From Chromohalobacter beijerinckii (GTDB taxonomy: Bacteria > Pseudomonadota > Gammaproteobacteria > Pseudomonadales > Halomonadaceae): 64,000 nucleotides of DNA. The notes under the pieces were generated by a model. It was not told the DNA's origin and made no database searches. It saw only the letters and a program-made list of their open reading frames with translations. The stretch covers positions 62,001 to 126,000 of the forward strand of contig NZ_JAKGAK010000007.1 in assembly GCF_023061185.1 (NCBI RefSeq), given 5' to 3'. Numbering within the stretch: position 1 is the stretch's first letter; every line of letters begins with the position of its first letter. Shown here in pieces: positions 39,892-48,553 of the stretch. The position numbers were made by a program, and so were the translations under genes.

Positions 39892-41178
39892 TTAGAAGCG
39901 GTAGGTCAGTTGGGCGCCGACGCCATGGGCCGTGTTTTTATAATCACCACTGAAGGAGGTGCCCTTTTCCTCATCGACCTGTTCCACCGAGGCAGTGTCT
40001 TCCCAGAGGTAGGTGTACGCCAGATCAACAGTCATGTTGGGTATCGGCGACCAACCAGCCCCCAACGAAAAAATGGTGCGGTCGCCGGAGGGCACGCGCA
40101 CAGTACGTACGTCGTCACTGATCGGTGAGTCATCATATGCCAAGCCAGAACGCAGCACCCAATCGCGATTGAGCTGGTAGGAAAGCCCCGCAGCGTATTG
40201 CCATGCATCGTCGTAGTCCTGGGCTTCGTTGATATCGACACCCGGGATGTCGTTTTCCACAACCAGCTTGTCGAAGCGACTCCAGCGTACATATGCCGCA
40301 CCTGCCATGATTGTCCAGCGGTCATCCAGCTCATGAGTCACCGAGAAGTCAACCGTTTCAGGCAGCGTGATAGATAGTCCCGCCGCTGAGCTATCACTAA
40401 ACGTCGATAGCGTTTGCGAATTGAAGACATCGGATGCTTTGACATCCCCTTCCAAATCGTAATCGACCTTGGAGCGATAGGTCAGGCCCAAGGTGGTGGA
40501 CTCGACCGGCCGATAGAGCACGCCGACGTTGTAGCCCCAGGCCTCGTCATCACCTTGCACATTGACCGTACCGTCACTACCGCCGGGGATCGGATTCGGT
40601 GTTTTGCTCTCCAACTCGCCGTCGATCATGTTGTAGGTGATACCCAGGCCCACAGAAAGTTTGTCATTGAACTTGTAGGAAAGCGTCGGCTGCGCTGTCA
40701 CCACTTCGACATCGCTGTAGTTACCGAAGTAACGTCCCTGGGATTGATTGTCGTAATCCGTGATGACACCGAAAGGCGCATATACCCCGAAACCAAAGGT
40801 CCAACGCTCATCGATAGGCTGCACGTAATAGCCGAACGGAATCGTGGTTCCCGGTACGACATCGCTATCGGAAATCCCCGGCGTTGATGCAGGACCACTA
40901 AGCGTGGGACTCATCCCTTGAGTGTTCTCTATATCGGTACTCACATCCAGATAGGTTGCCCCAGCCGTGATCTGAGCGCGGTCGAGAAACGACATGCCCG
41001 CCGGGTTGCCATACACAATGGAGGCATCAGTGACATTGGAGGTCCGTCCGGCAAAGGCGTTGCCCTGGCCACTGACACTTTGTTCGTTGAGCTGAAAGGC
41101 ACCGCCCAGTGCCTGCCCCGATAGCGTGGCACTGGCGACGGCAACCGCGAGTGTGAGCTTGTTGATCTTGTTATGCAT
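39892..41178 (-). CDS. fadL: FadL/OmpP1/TodX-family outer-membrane transporter
   Basis: A 428-aa outer-membrane beta barrel for long-chain fatty acids or other hydrophobic compounds. The signal peptide ends near ALG-GAF. The mature N-terminus GAFQLNEQSVSGQGNAFAG and the NPA motif (YGNPAGM) form the plug and ligand gate of the family. The C-terminus ends in Tyr-Arg-Phe, the outer-membrane assembly signal. It has many acidic residues, fitting a halophile. GAGGA precedes the ATG. Confidence 0.92.
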   Translation of the reverse strand: MHNKINKLTLAVAVASATLSGQALGGAFQLNEQSVSGQGNAFAGRTSNVTDASIVYGNPAGMSFLDRAQITAGATYLDVSTDIENTQGMSPTLSGPASTPGISDSDVVPGTTIPFGYYVQPIDERWTFGFGVYAPFGVITDYDNQSQGRYFGNYSDVEVVTAQPTLSYKFNDKLSVGLGITYNMIDGELESKTPNPIPGGSDGTVNVQGDDEAWGYNVGVLYRPVESTTLGLTYRSKVDYDLEGDVKASDVFNSQTLSTFSDSSAAGLSITLPETVDFSVTHELDDRWTIMAGAAYVRWSRFDKLVVENDIPGVDINEAQDYDDAWQYAAGLSYQLNRDWVLRSGLAYDDSPISDDVRTVRVPSGDRTIFSLGAGWSPIPNMTVDLAYTYLWEDTASVEQVDEEKGTSFSGDYKNTAHGVGAQLTYRF

Positions 41179-41493
41179 GAAAACGTCCTCTTCTGCGGAG
41201 ACGTGGAGGCGAAAATTGTCTTAGGTTTTTTTACCCTTGCCCGAATAATGGCGTGCCTCTTCGTTTTGGCCGATGGGCGTTTTCAAGTCAAGAGCAAACG
41301 TTTGTTTTAATCTTAGAAACGCTCATTCTTTAGTCTTATAAGCAGTCCCTCATCTGATCTATTTCAGGGCATGAGGAATACTTCTTCAAGAATTTCAGCT
41401 TTTTATCGTAGGGCAGTGAAAATAGGCTAGGATCGACTTGACCTTTGTGTAACACACAGGTTTTAGACTTTTCTCACCATTCAGGAGAGTGCC
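41179..41493. other. Intergenic region between fadL and the copper operon
   Basis: A 315-base divergent region, clearly more A/T-rich than its surroundings. It holds the MerR-type operator next to the regulator gene and a perfect palindrome CAAACGTTTG at 41295-41304 nearer fadL. It should carry the fadL promoter, but I could not place it with confidence. No open frame in it looks coding. Confidence 0.6.
41438..41469 (+). promoter_or_regulatory. MerR-type promoter/operator of the copper operon
   Basis: The -35 TTGACC (41438-41443) and -10 TAGACT (41464-41469) are 20 bases apart, longer than the normal 17. A 21-base dyad ACCTTTGTG-TAA-CACACAGGT (41441-41461, one mismatch) fills the spacer. This is the layout of MerR-family activated promoters, where the regulator untwists DNA. 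Confidence 0.7.
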
Positions 41494-41931
41494 ATGAAAG
41501 TCAGCGATCTGGCCCGCACCGCTGGCGTTACCGGCGAAACGGTACGCCATTACACACGCGAGGGATTACTGCATCCGCAACGCGATCCCGACAACGGCTA
41601 TCAACTCTATGATGCCGACGACCTCAATCGACTGCGTTTCATACAACGCGCTCGCACGCTGGGGTTCAGTCTTCGTGAGGTGCGCGAGATTCTCGAGCAT
41701 GCCGACCATGGCGACTCTCCATGCCCCATGGTGCGCGACCTACTGGCCGAACGCTTGCCGGAAATTCGGTCGCGCATCCGTGAGTTACAGGCCCTGGCGA
41801 CACGCATGGAACACGCCCTGGAGACCTGGCGCGATATGCCGGATGGCACGCCCGACGGCCACAGTTTGTGCCGGCTGATCGAGAGCCTGCCAATGGAAAG
41901 TGACGACGATTTCTCACGCCAGGCGCCATGA
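41494..41931 (+). CDS. MerR-family metal-responsive regulator
   Basis: A 145-aa activator. The N-terminal winged helix ([20 protein letters not shown]) and a dimerisation coiled coil (about residues 80-118) are typical of the metal-sensing branch. Cysteines in [10 protein letters not shown] (about 76) and GHSLCRLIE (about 129) are candidate metal ligands. They do not form the CueR C-X7-C pair, so the metal is not certain. The overlap with the copper ATPase suggests Cu(I) or Ag(I). AGGAG precedes the ATG, and a matching operator lies upstream. Confidence 0.85.
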   Translation: MKVSDLARTAGVTGETVRHYTREGLLHPQRDPDNGYQLYDADDLNRLRFIQRARTLGFSLREVREILEHADHGDSPCPMVRDLLAERLPEIRSRIRELQALATRMEHALETWRDMPDGTPDGHSLCRLIESLPMESDDDFSRQAP

Positions 41932-41954
41932 GCTCAGCCGAAGGAGAACGCAAG

Positions 41955-44519
41955 ATGCGCACAACGGCTCCCCATTCTTTCACCGTGCCCGGCATGAACT
42001 GCCAGGGCTGCGTCAAACGCATGCGCGAGGCGATCCAAGCCGAAGACACGCAGGCCGAAGTCACCGGCGAGCCCGGTGAAAAGCGTCTCAGTGTCGAATC
42101 ATCCCTGGACACGGCACGCCTGGGCGCGTTGCTCGAGCAGGCAGGTTACCCTCCGACAACGCATGCACCGGAAACGACGACGAGTACCACTGACGACAGC
42201 GCATCAGCGGTGACTTCGACTGCCTCAAGCGGCGACCGGCACGATGCCCAAGCAACGCGCGACGGGGCGCCAGTCCGTCTATCGTTGTCCGGGATGACCT
42301 GCGCCGGCTGCGTCAACACCATTACCCAGGCCTTGAACGCCACGCCCGGGGTGCGCTCGGCCAGCGTCAACTTCGGCTCGCACACCGCCGAGGTCTTCGG
42401 CGACGCGCGCCCCCAGCAGCTGATCGATGCCGTCGAAGCGGTCGGCTACGGCGCCGAACGCATCGAGGATCTCGGCCAGGCGGCGCGCACCCGCGAGCAA
42501 AACGAGGCGCACGAGTACCGTCAACGGCTCCGCGACACCGCATTGGGGCTTATCCCCGGTGTGCTGCTGATGGGCAGCATGCTGTTCCACCATCCACAGT
42601 TGAGCGGTCCGGAACGCTGGGTCTGGCTGCTGATCGGCGTGGCCACGCTAGGCATCATGGCCACGGCGGGCCGGCGTTTCTTCGTCAATGCCTGGAAAAC
42701 CTTCCGTCATCATCAGGCCAACATGGATACCCTGATCGCTGTCGGCACTGGCACCGCCTGGCTCTATTCGATGACGGTGGTGCTGATCCCCGAGGCGATT
42801 CCAGTCGCGGCGCGCGGGCTCTATTTCGAAGCCTCGGTGATGATCATCGGCCTGATCAGCCTCGGCAATGCCATGGAGTTGCGTGCCCGGGGACGCACAT
42901 CCCGGGCGCTCAATCGTCTGCTCGACCTGCAGGCGCCCACCGCCCGGGTGATTCGCGACGGTGATGAACACGATGTCCCCCTCGAGGACGTCGCCGTCGA
43001 CGAGCGGATTCGCGTGCGTCCCGGCGAACGCCTGGCCGTGGATGGCCGTGTCGAGGAAGGCGACAGCCATGTCGACGAATCAATGCTGACCGGCGAGCCG
43101 CTGCCCGCCGCCAAGCATGCCGGCGACGAAGTCAGTGCGGGGACGGTCAATGGCCGTGGCACGCTGGTCTATATTGCCACCCGTATCGGCGCCGACAGTC
43201 GCCTGGGGCGTATCGTCGAGCAAGTGGCCAGCGCCCAGAACTCTCGCCCTCCCATCGGCGCCCTGGCCGACCGAATTTCCGCCATTTTCGTGCCCAGTGT
43301 GTTGATCATCGCCGTACTCACGGCACTGGTCTGGTTCAATTTCGGCCCCGCGCCGCAGTTGGTCCACATGCTGGTCACTGCCACCACCGTACTGATCATT
43401 GCCTGCCCCTGCGCTCTGGGGCTGGCAACACCGATGTCGACCATGATCGGCGTCGGCAAGGCCGCCGAGTACGGCATCCTGGTGCGCGATGGTGATGCAC
43501 TGCAGACCGCCAGCAAGCTGACCACGCTGGTCGTCGACAAAACCGGCACGCTGACCGAGGGCCGCCCTCGCGTGACCACCGCTCAGTGGGCCACCGAGGA
43601 TGCCCGCACCGCCTTGAGCTGGGTGGCGGCCCTCGAGCGTGGCTCCGAGCACCCCCTCGCCGAGGCTCTCGGCGACTACGCCGACCAGCAGGGCGCCACG
43701 CAAACCGCGCTTCCCGAGCTGCACGAGTTTCAAGCGCTCAGCGGGCGCGGCGTCACCGCCGTCACTGACACGGGTCAATCGCTGCGCTTGGGCAACGCCG
43801 CTCTGATGTACGAAGGCGCAGTCGAGTTGGGCCAGGCCCAAGCATGGGGCGCCGAGCTTGAAGACCAGGCACAGACACCGCTCTACCTGGCCGTCGACGG
43901 GCAGGTATTGGGCGTCTTCGGCATCAGCGATCCGTTGCGCGAGGATAGTCGCGACGCTGTCGCCCGCTTGCAGGCGGACGGCATCGAAGTCGTCATGCTG
44001 ACCGGCGATAACGTGCATACCGCCCGGGCCGTAGCGAAGGCGCTGGGCATCGCGCGTGTCGAGGCCGAGCTGTTGCCCGAGGACAAACGCGAGATCGTCG
44101 TGCAGCTGCAACGCGACGGTCACCTCGTCGGTATGACCGGCGACGGCATCAACGACGCCCCGGCCCTGGCACAAGCCGATGTCGGCTTCGCCATCGGCCA
44201 GGGCACCGACGTCGCGATCGAGTCGGCCGGCATCACGCTGATGCGCAACTCCCTGCATGGCGTGGCCGATGCCATCGAGATCAGCCGCGCCACGCTGCGC
44301 AACATCAAGCAGAACCTGTGGGGCGCCTTTGGCTATAACGGCCTGGGAATTCCCATCGCCGCCGGGGTCTTCTATCCGCTGACGGGGATGCTGCTCTCGC
44401 CCATCGTCGCCGCCGTGGCCATGTCGCTGTCCTCGGTCACCGTGGTCAGCAACGCCAACCGGTTGAGGCTGTTCAAATCCACGGCACGCAGCGCCAAGAC
44501 ATCCCAGGAGGAGACATGA
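41955..44519 (+). CDS. copA: Copper-exporting P1B-type ATPase
   Basis: An 854-aa inner-membrane ATPase pumping Cu(I) to the periplasm. Two N-terminal metal-binding domains carry MNCQGC (about residue 14) and MTCAGC (about 110), joined by a Thr/Ser-rich linker. CPC lies in the sixth helix ([12 protein letters not shown], about 483). DKTGTLT supplies the phosphorylated Asp (about 526), and the hinge is [11 protein letters not shown] choose the ATG at 41955 with AAGGAG 8 bases ahead; an ATG at 41928 overlaps the regulator stop and is possible. Confidence 0.95.
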   Translation: MRTTAPHSFTVPGMNCQGCVKRMREAIQAEDTQAEVTGEPGEKRLSVESSLDTARLGALLEQAGYPPTTHAPETTTSTTDDSASAVTSTASSGDRHDAQATRDGAPVRLSLSGMTCAGCVNTITQALNATPGVRSASVNFGSHTAEVFGDARPQQLIDAVEAVGYGAERIEDLGQAARTREQNEAHEYRQRLRDTALGLIPGVLLMGSMLFHHPQLSGPERWVWLLIGVATLGIMATAGRRFFVNAWKTFRHHQANMDTLIAVGTGTAWLYSMTVVLIPEAIPVAARGLYFEASVMIIGLISLGNAMELRARGRTSRALNRLLDLQAPTARVIRDGDEHDVPLEDVAVDERIRVRPGERLAVDGRVEEGDSHVDESMLTGEPLPAAKHAGDEVSAGTVNGRGTLVYIATRIGADSRLGRIVEQVASAQNSRPPIGALADRISAIFVPSVLIIAVLTALVWFNFGPAPQLVHMLVTATTVLIIACPCALGLATPMSTMIGVGKAAEYGILVRDGDALQTASKLTTLVVDKTGTLTEGRPRVTTAQWATEDARTALSWVAALERGSEHPLAEALGDYADQQGATQTALPELHEFQALSGRGVTAVTDTGQSLRLGNAALMYEGAVELGQAQAWGAELEDQAQTPLYLAVDGQVLGVFGISDPLREDSRDAVARLQADGIEVVMLTGDNVHTARAVAKALGIARVEAELLPEDKREIVVQLQRDGHLVGMTGDGINDAPALAQADVGFAIGQGTDVAIESAGITLMRNSLHGVADAIEISRATLRNIKQNLWGAFGYNGLGIPIAAGVFYPLTGMLLSPIVAAVAMSLSSVTVVSNANRLRLFKSTARSAKTSQEET

Positions 44520-44593
44520 CGTTTCTCATCAATCTGATTGGGTTAGCATTGATAGCTGGCATCGTCTGGTGGTTCTGGCTATCGCCACGTTGA
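44516..44593 (+). CDS. 25-residue membrane mini-protein translated from the copA stop
   Basis: An ATG overlapping the copA stop (ATGA), 4 bases after AGGAGGAG, opens a 25-codon frame: one hydrophobic helix ([20 protein letters not shown]) then SPR. I recall similar helices at the N-terminus of cupredoxin-like membrane proteins encoded next to CopA in other gammaproteobacteria. If so, the soluble copper domain is missing here. It could be a remnant or a true small protein acting with CopA. The ribosome site argues that it is translated. Confidence 0.55.
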   Translation: MTFLINLIGLALIAGIVWWFWLSPR

Positions 44594-44653
44594 GGTCATT
44601 GCCCCGAGATGGCTATGCTGGAAGGCATCGCGTCGCAGCAAACGGGGAGTGAT

Positions 44654-45073
44654 ATGCCACGCATTCAAGGCGTTCTCGAAACCGCCCTCTACGTCACCGA
44701 TATGGCCCGCGCCCGGGCCTTCTTCGAGAACGTGATGACACTGTCGGCCTTTACTGCCGACCATCGCTTCACCGCTTACGAGGCCGGGCCAGGCAGCGTG
44801 TTGCTGCTGTTTCAACAAGGCAGCACCGACGAAACCGTGAACTTGCCGCACGGTATGGGCACCATACCGCCCCACGATGGTTCCGGACGCGTGCATCTGG
44901 CGCTGGCCATCGATCGCGATGAGTTGGAAGACTGGGAAACCCAACTCGCCGCCCACGACATTCCCATCGAGGGCCGCACCCACTGGCCGAAAGGCGGTGA
45001 GAGCCTTTATTTCCGCGACCCCGACGGCCACCTTCTGGAACTGGCCACGCCCGGCGTCTGGCCGAACTACTGA
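44654..45073 (+). CDS. VOC (glyoxalase/bleomycin-resistance fold) protein
   Basis: A 139-aa protein with the two beta-alpha-beta-beta-beta modules of the vicinal-oxygen-chelate family (LETALYVTDMARARAFFENV, ESLYFRDPDGHLLELATPGV). The C-terminal Glu of HLLELATP is a usual metal ligand, and His in RVHLALAI is another. The family includes dioxygenases, lyases and resistance proteins; substrate cannot be read here. I use the ATG at 44654, preceded by GGGGAG. It follows the copper operon but with a separate ribosome site and 60 bases of gap. Confidence 0.82.
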   Translation: MPRIQGVLETALYVTDMARARAFFENVMTLSAFTADHRFTAYEAGPGSVLLLFQQGSTDETVNLPHGMGTIPPHDGSGRVHLALAIDRDELEDWETQLAAHDIPIEGRTHWPKGGESLYFRDPDGHLLELATPGVWPNY

Positions 45074-45178
45074 GAGGGAAGACGTCAGTACGACGCTACG
45101 CGTCTTGAAGAAGGAAGAACGGCGCTTTGCGCCTGGCAGAAATCCCAGGAAGAAGAATCGTTCTCGACTTCTAGCTTC

Positions 45179-45213
45179 TTCCCTCTTCCCTCTTCCCTCT
45201 TCCCTCTTCCCTC
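45179..45213. repeat. Five tandem TTCCCTC heptamers abutting the recJ stop
   Basis: Five perfect copies of TTCCCTC run up to the recJ stop codon at 45214. Upstream (45100-45178) GAAGAAGGAAGAAC and CTTCTAGCTTCTT can pair with each other. It is the purest of three 7-bp-period elements in the window. Confidence 0.85.
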
Positions 45214-47010
45214 TTAAACAGGTTCGGCGTGCTCGATCATCAACTGCAACGACTCACGCCCCCGCCAGCGGTTGCGCGATAGTTTGTAGGCACAGCGCAG
45301 ACGATCGCCCAGGCCGAACGGCGGCAGCTCGCCAGGCGTCAGGGCACGAAACCAGATCGCCTTGAGGCTCACCGCGCCACACGAGAGTTCGAGCATCAGA
45401 TGATTGCCCTCCGCACCCACCGGGCGTAGCTGCTCGATGCGAAACTCACCGTCGAACAGCGGGGCATCAAACTCACGACCATAGGGTGCCAGGCGCGCCA
45501 GCTCATCCACCGCCGCCAGTGACAGCTGCTCGGGCAGCAAGGCACCGTCGGTGAGCACATAGGGAAATAGTTCGCGGCCACTAAGCTGTTCCTCGACCGC
45601 CGTGAGGAAGGCCTCGCGAAATTCCGCCAGACGCTCGCGCGGTACGCCAATGCCCGCCGCTCCCCGGTGGCCCCCGAAGCGTGGCAATGCCTCGGGAGCC
45701 AGTTCATGCGCGCGCTGCAATGCGTCTCGCAAGTGCAACCCTTCGATGGAACGCCCCGAGCCGGTCAGCATGCCCGGCGCAGCGGCCGGTGTAAGCACCA
45801 GCGTGGGACGTCCGAAGGCCTGGACCAGACGCGAGGCGACGATGCCCTGCACGCCGGCGTGGCCATCCTCAAGAAACACCACGATCGCCGAGGCACCCTC
45901 GGCCAGCGCGTCGAGCGCCAATGCCCGAGCGCTCTCGACCATGTCCGCCTCGATCGCCTTGCGCGACTGGTTGTCGGTATCCAGCACCTCGAGATGACGC
46001 CGTGCCGAGGCATCATCGGCGGCGAGCATGAAGTGCAGCGCCGCGTAAGGGTCATCGAGGCGCGAGCGCGCGTTGATGCGCGGCCCCATCTGAAAGGCCA
46101 GGGTTTCGGCATCGAAGGGGATGCTATCGTCCCCCAGCCGCTCGGCCATGACCCGCCAGCAGGCGGCGCCCATGCGGTTGATCAACGTCAGCCCATGGCT
46201 GACCACGGCACGGTTGGCGGGACTCGCCCCCAGCGAGACGCAATCCGCCACGGTCCCCAAGGCGACGTAAGACAGCCACGGCGACAATTTCGGGGTCGAG
46301 GGCGCGGCCACACCCTGCTCGATGAGCACCGAACGCGTCAGTGACATGGTCAACCATGCCACCATGCAACCGGCGATGGTGGGGTCCGGGTAATCGCAAT
46401 CGCTGCGCGTGGGATTGACGGTGGCATACGCCGACGCCGGTGGCCCCGCCGTCGGCAAGGCATGATGGTCGGTCACCACGACATCGAGACCCGCCTCACG
46501 CAGACGCGCGATACGCGGCTCGTCGGAGCTACCGCAGTCGGCGGTGATCACCAGGCTAGGTCGTGGCGACAATGCAAGAGTACGCTCCACCAGCGGCAGA
46601 CTGATACCGTAGCCATCGAAGATACGGTGGCCTATCAAGCTGTGCAGCTTATGCATCGGCACGCCGAACAGTTCGTTCAGGGTCCGCAGGATGACCACGT
46701 GCGAGGTGATACCGTCGACGTCGTAATCGGTCAAGATGCCGATATGCTCGCCCTCGGTCACCGCCAGGGCGATCCGCTCGGCAGCACGGCGCGCGTCCTG
46801 CAGACGTTCGGGGTGCGCCAGATAGCGCAAGCTGGGGTCGATCAGCGACGCGATATCGTCTGTGTAGTCGTGCAGACGCCCAGCCAGTATCCGCGCCTGC
46901 AGTTCGCTGAGCCCGACCGACTGCGCGCGGCGGTAGACACTCTCATCACGCGGACGTGACAGGATGCGACGGTTCAGCAGGCGTTGCGGATCGTGCTCGG
47001 CTACTGACAC
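45214..47010 (-). CDS. recJ: Single-strand-specific 5'-3' exonuclease RecJ
   Basis: A 598-aa DHH-family nuclease of recombination and mismatch repair. Core motifs are LTDYDVDGITS, ITADCGSSD, the DHH motif VVTDHHALP, and the DHHA1 GGHRGAAGIGV. The C-terminal OB domain follows (about residues 470-598). I choose the GTG at 47010, 7 bases after GAGGAG; the open frame extends 17 codons further without support. It follows thrC by 69 bases. In some relatives recJ is next to prfB; here 12 kb separate them. Confidence 0.93.
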   Translation of the reverse strand: MSVAEHDPQRLLNRRILSRPRDESVYRRAQSVGLSELQARILAGRLHDYTDDIASLIDPSLRYLAHPERLQDARRAAERIALAVTEGEHIGILTDYDVDGITSHVVILRTLNELFGVPMHKLHSLIGHRIFDGYGISLPLVERTLALSPRPSLVITADCGSSDEPRIARLREAGLDVVVTDHHALPTAGPPASAYATVNPTRSDCDYPDPTIAGCMVAWLTMSLTRSVLIEQGVAAPSTPKLSPWLSYVALGTVADCVSLGASPANRAVVSHGLTLINRMGAACWRVMAERLGDDSIPFDAETLAFQMGPRINARSRLDDPYAALHFMLAADDASARRHLEVLDTDNQSRKAIEADMVESARALALDALAEGASAIVVFLEDGHAGVQGIVASRLVQAFGRPTLVLTPAAAPGMLTGSGRSIEGLHLRDALQRAHELAPEALPRFGGHRGAAGIGVPRERLAEFREAFLTAVEEQLSGRELFPYVLTDGALLPEQLSLAAVDELARLAPYGREFDAPLFDGEFRIEQLRPVGAEGNHLMLELSCGAVSLKAIWFRALTPGELPPFGLGDRLRCAYKLSRNRWRGRESLQLMIEHAEPV

Positions 47011-47078
47011 GAATGACTCCTCGGGAGACGGCGGATGGCAAGCTGGAGCGGCGCGGGTCACTACGACGCTCCGGGGCG

Positions 47079-48467
47079 TCAGCGGCGCTGTTCGGCGACG
47101 AAGGCCTGCACGGCCTCGAGCTCGGCCGGCAGCACGGTGTAACGCTCTTCACGCTCGAGCAAACCGGCCATGTGTGCGGGCAGCGGCACACCCTCGAAGC
47201 CCGCCTGGAGCACCGCGTCGGCGAACTTGGCCGGGTGCGCGGTCGCCAGGGTGATCATCGGCGTCGAGGCATCCGCACGCATACGCTCGGCGGCACGATA
47301 GCCGGTCGCGGTATGCGGATCGAGCAACTCCTTGGTACGCCCATGCGCGTCGCGAATCACCTCGAGGATGGTGTCGTCATCGACGCTGTGGCTGACGAAT
47401 TTCTCGCGTAGCCGTGCCAGCGGTGCTTCGGCGAGAACCGCCGGCTCTTGCTGAAAGCGCTCGAGCAGATCGCGCACGGCATCGCCATCGCGGTCGTAAG
47501 CCTCGAACAGCAAACGTTCGAAGTTCGACGACACCACGATATCCATCGACGGTGCCAGGGTCGCCTTGAGCGCCTGTTTGGAGAAGTCGTTGTCGGCCAG
47601 GGTGCGATGCAGGATGTCGTTGGCATTGGTCGCGACGACGAACTGCTTGACCGGCAGTCCCATGCGATAGGCCACGTAGCCGGCGAAAACATTGCCGAAG
47701 TTGGCCGACGGCACGCTGAAGCTCACCTCGCGATGCGGTGCGCCCAACGCCACCGCAGAGGCCACGTAATAGACCACCTGCGCCATGATGCGCGCCCAGT
47801 TGATGGAGTTGACCGCCACCAGGCGCGTGCCATTCAGGAACGTTTGATCGGCGAAGCTTGCCTTGACCATCGCCTGGGCGTCGTCGAAATCGCCCTCGAT
47901 GGCGATGTTGAAGACGTTGTCGGCCAGCACCGAGGTCATCTGTCGACGCTGAACCTCGGAGACACGCTTATGCGGATGCAGGATGAAGATGTCGAGGTTG
48001 TCGCAATGCCGACAGCCTTCGATCGCCGCCGACCCGGTATCGCCGGATGTTGCGCCCATGATCACCGCACGCTCGCCACGCTTGGCCAGGAAGTGATCGA
48101 GGATGCGCCCCAGCAACTGCAGGGCGACATCCTTGAACGCCAGCGTCGGACCGTGGAACAGCTCGAGCAGGAAGTGGTTGCTGGCAAGCTGGTTGAGCGG
48201 CACGACGGCTTCATGACTGAAGGTCGCGTAGGCGTCCTTCACCAGTTGCCGGAAGGTGTCGTCGTCGATCTCGCCACCGACGAAGGGCTTCATCACGCGA
48301 AACGCGATCTCGGCGTAGGAGAGTCCCGCCATCGCCTCGAGATCCTCCGTCGAGAGCGTGGGAATCGTCTCCGGCACGTAGAGACCGCCATCGGAGGCCA
48401 TCCCGGTGAGCACGACATCCTCGAAGGACAACGCGGGCGAGCGCCCGCGGGTACTGATGTAACGCAT
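47079..48467 (-). CDS. thrC: Threonine synthase
   Basis: A 462-aa PLP enzyme converting O-phospho-L-homoserine to threonine. The Schiff-base lysine is Lys112 in TLAFKDVALQLL, and the phosphate loop is GATSGDTGSAA. The N-terminus MRYISTRGRSPALSFEDVVL is typical of the long proteobacterial type. GGAG precedes the ATG. It lies 86 bases after hom, with a structured repeat in the gap, in the hom-thrC operon. Confidence 0.97.
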   Translation of the reverse strand: MRYISTRGRSPALSFEDVVLTGMASDGGLYVPETIPTLSTEDLEAMAGLSYAEIAFRVMKPFVGGEIDDDTFRQLVKDAYATFSHEAVVPLNQLASNHFLLELFHGPTLAFKDVALQLLGRILDHFLAKRGERAVIMGATSGDTGSAAIEGCRHCDNLDIFILHPHKRVSEVQRRQMTSVLADNVFNIAIEGDFDDAQAMVKASFADQTFLNGTRLVAVNSINWARIMAQVVYYVASAVALGAPHREVSFSVPSANFGNVFAGYVAYRMGLPVKQFVVATNANDILHRTLADNDFSKQALKATLAPSMDIVVSSNFERLLFEAYDRDGDAVRDLLERFQQEPAVLAEAPLARLREKFVSHSVDDDTILEVIRDAHGRTKELLDPHTATGYRAAERMRADASTPMITLATAHPAKFADAVLQAGFEGVPLPAHMAGLLEREERYTVLPAELEAVQAFVAEQRR

Positions 48468-48485
48468 ACTTCACTCCGTGAGTGG

Positions 48486-48550
48486 CGAGCTGCGGGCTTC
48501 GAGCGGCGAGCTGGTTCTGCTCGAAGCCCGGTGCTCGCGACTCGAAGCTT
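48486..48550. repeat. Hairpin of 7-bp-period repeats between hom and thrC
   Basis: The left arm is four heptads, CGAGCTG CGGGCTT CGAGCGG CGAGCTG (48486-48513). The right arm is CTCGAAG CCCGGTG CTCGCGA CTCGAAG. GGGCTTCGAGC (48494-48504) pairs perfectly with GCTCGAAGCCC (48519-48529), and CGAGC with GCTCG outside a 3+3 internal loop. It begins 4 bases past the hom stop. Confidence 0.8.
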
Positions 48551-48553
48551 GGT

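Noticed and set aside
41295-41304. CAAACGTTTG as a PsrA/FadR-type fatty-acid operator for fadL
   Set aside because: The half-sites resemble PsrA ones, but the expected 2-4 base spacer is missing. Too weak to call.
43080-44258. A 392-codon open frame antisense to copA
   Set aside because: Pure shadow of copA, with no motif and no ribosome site.
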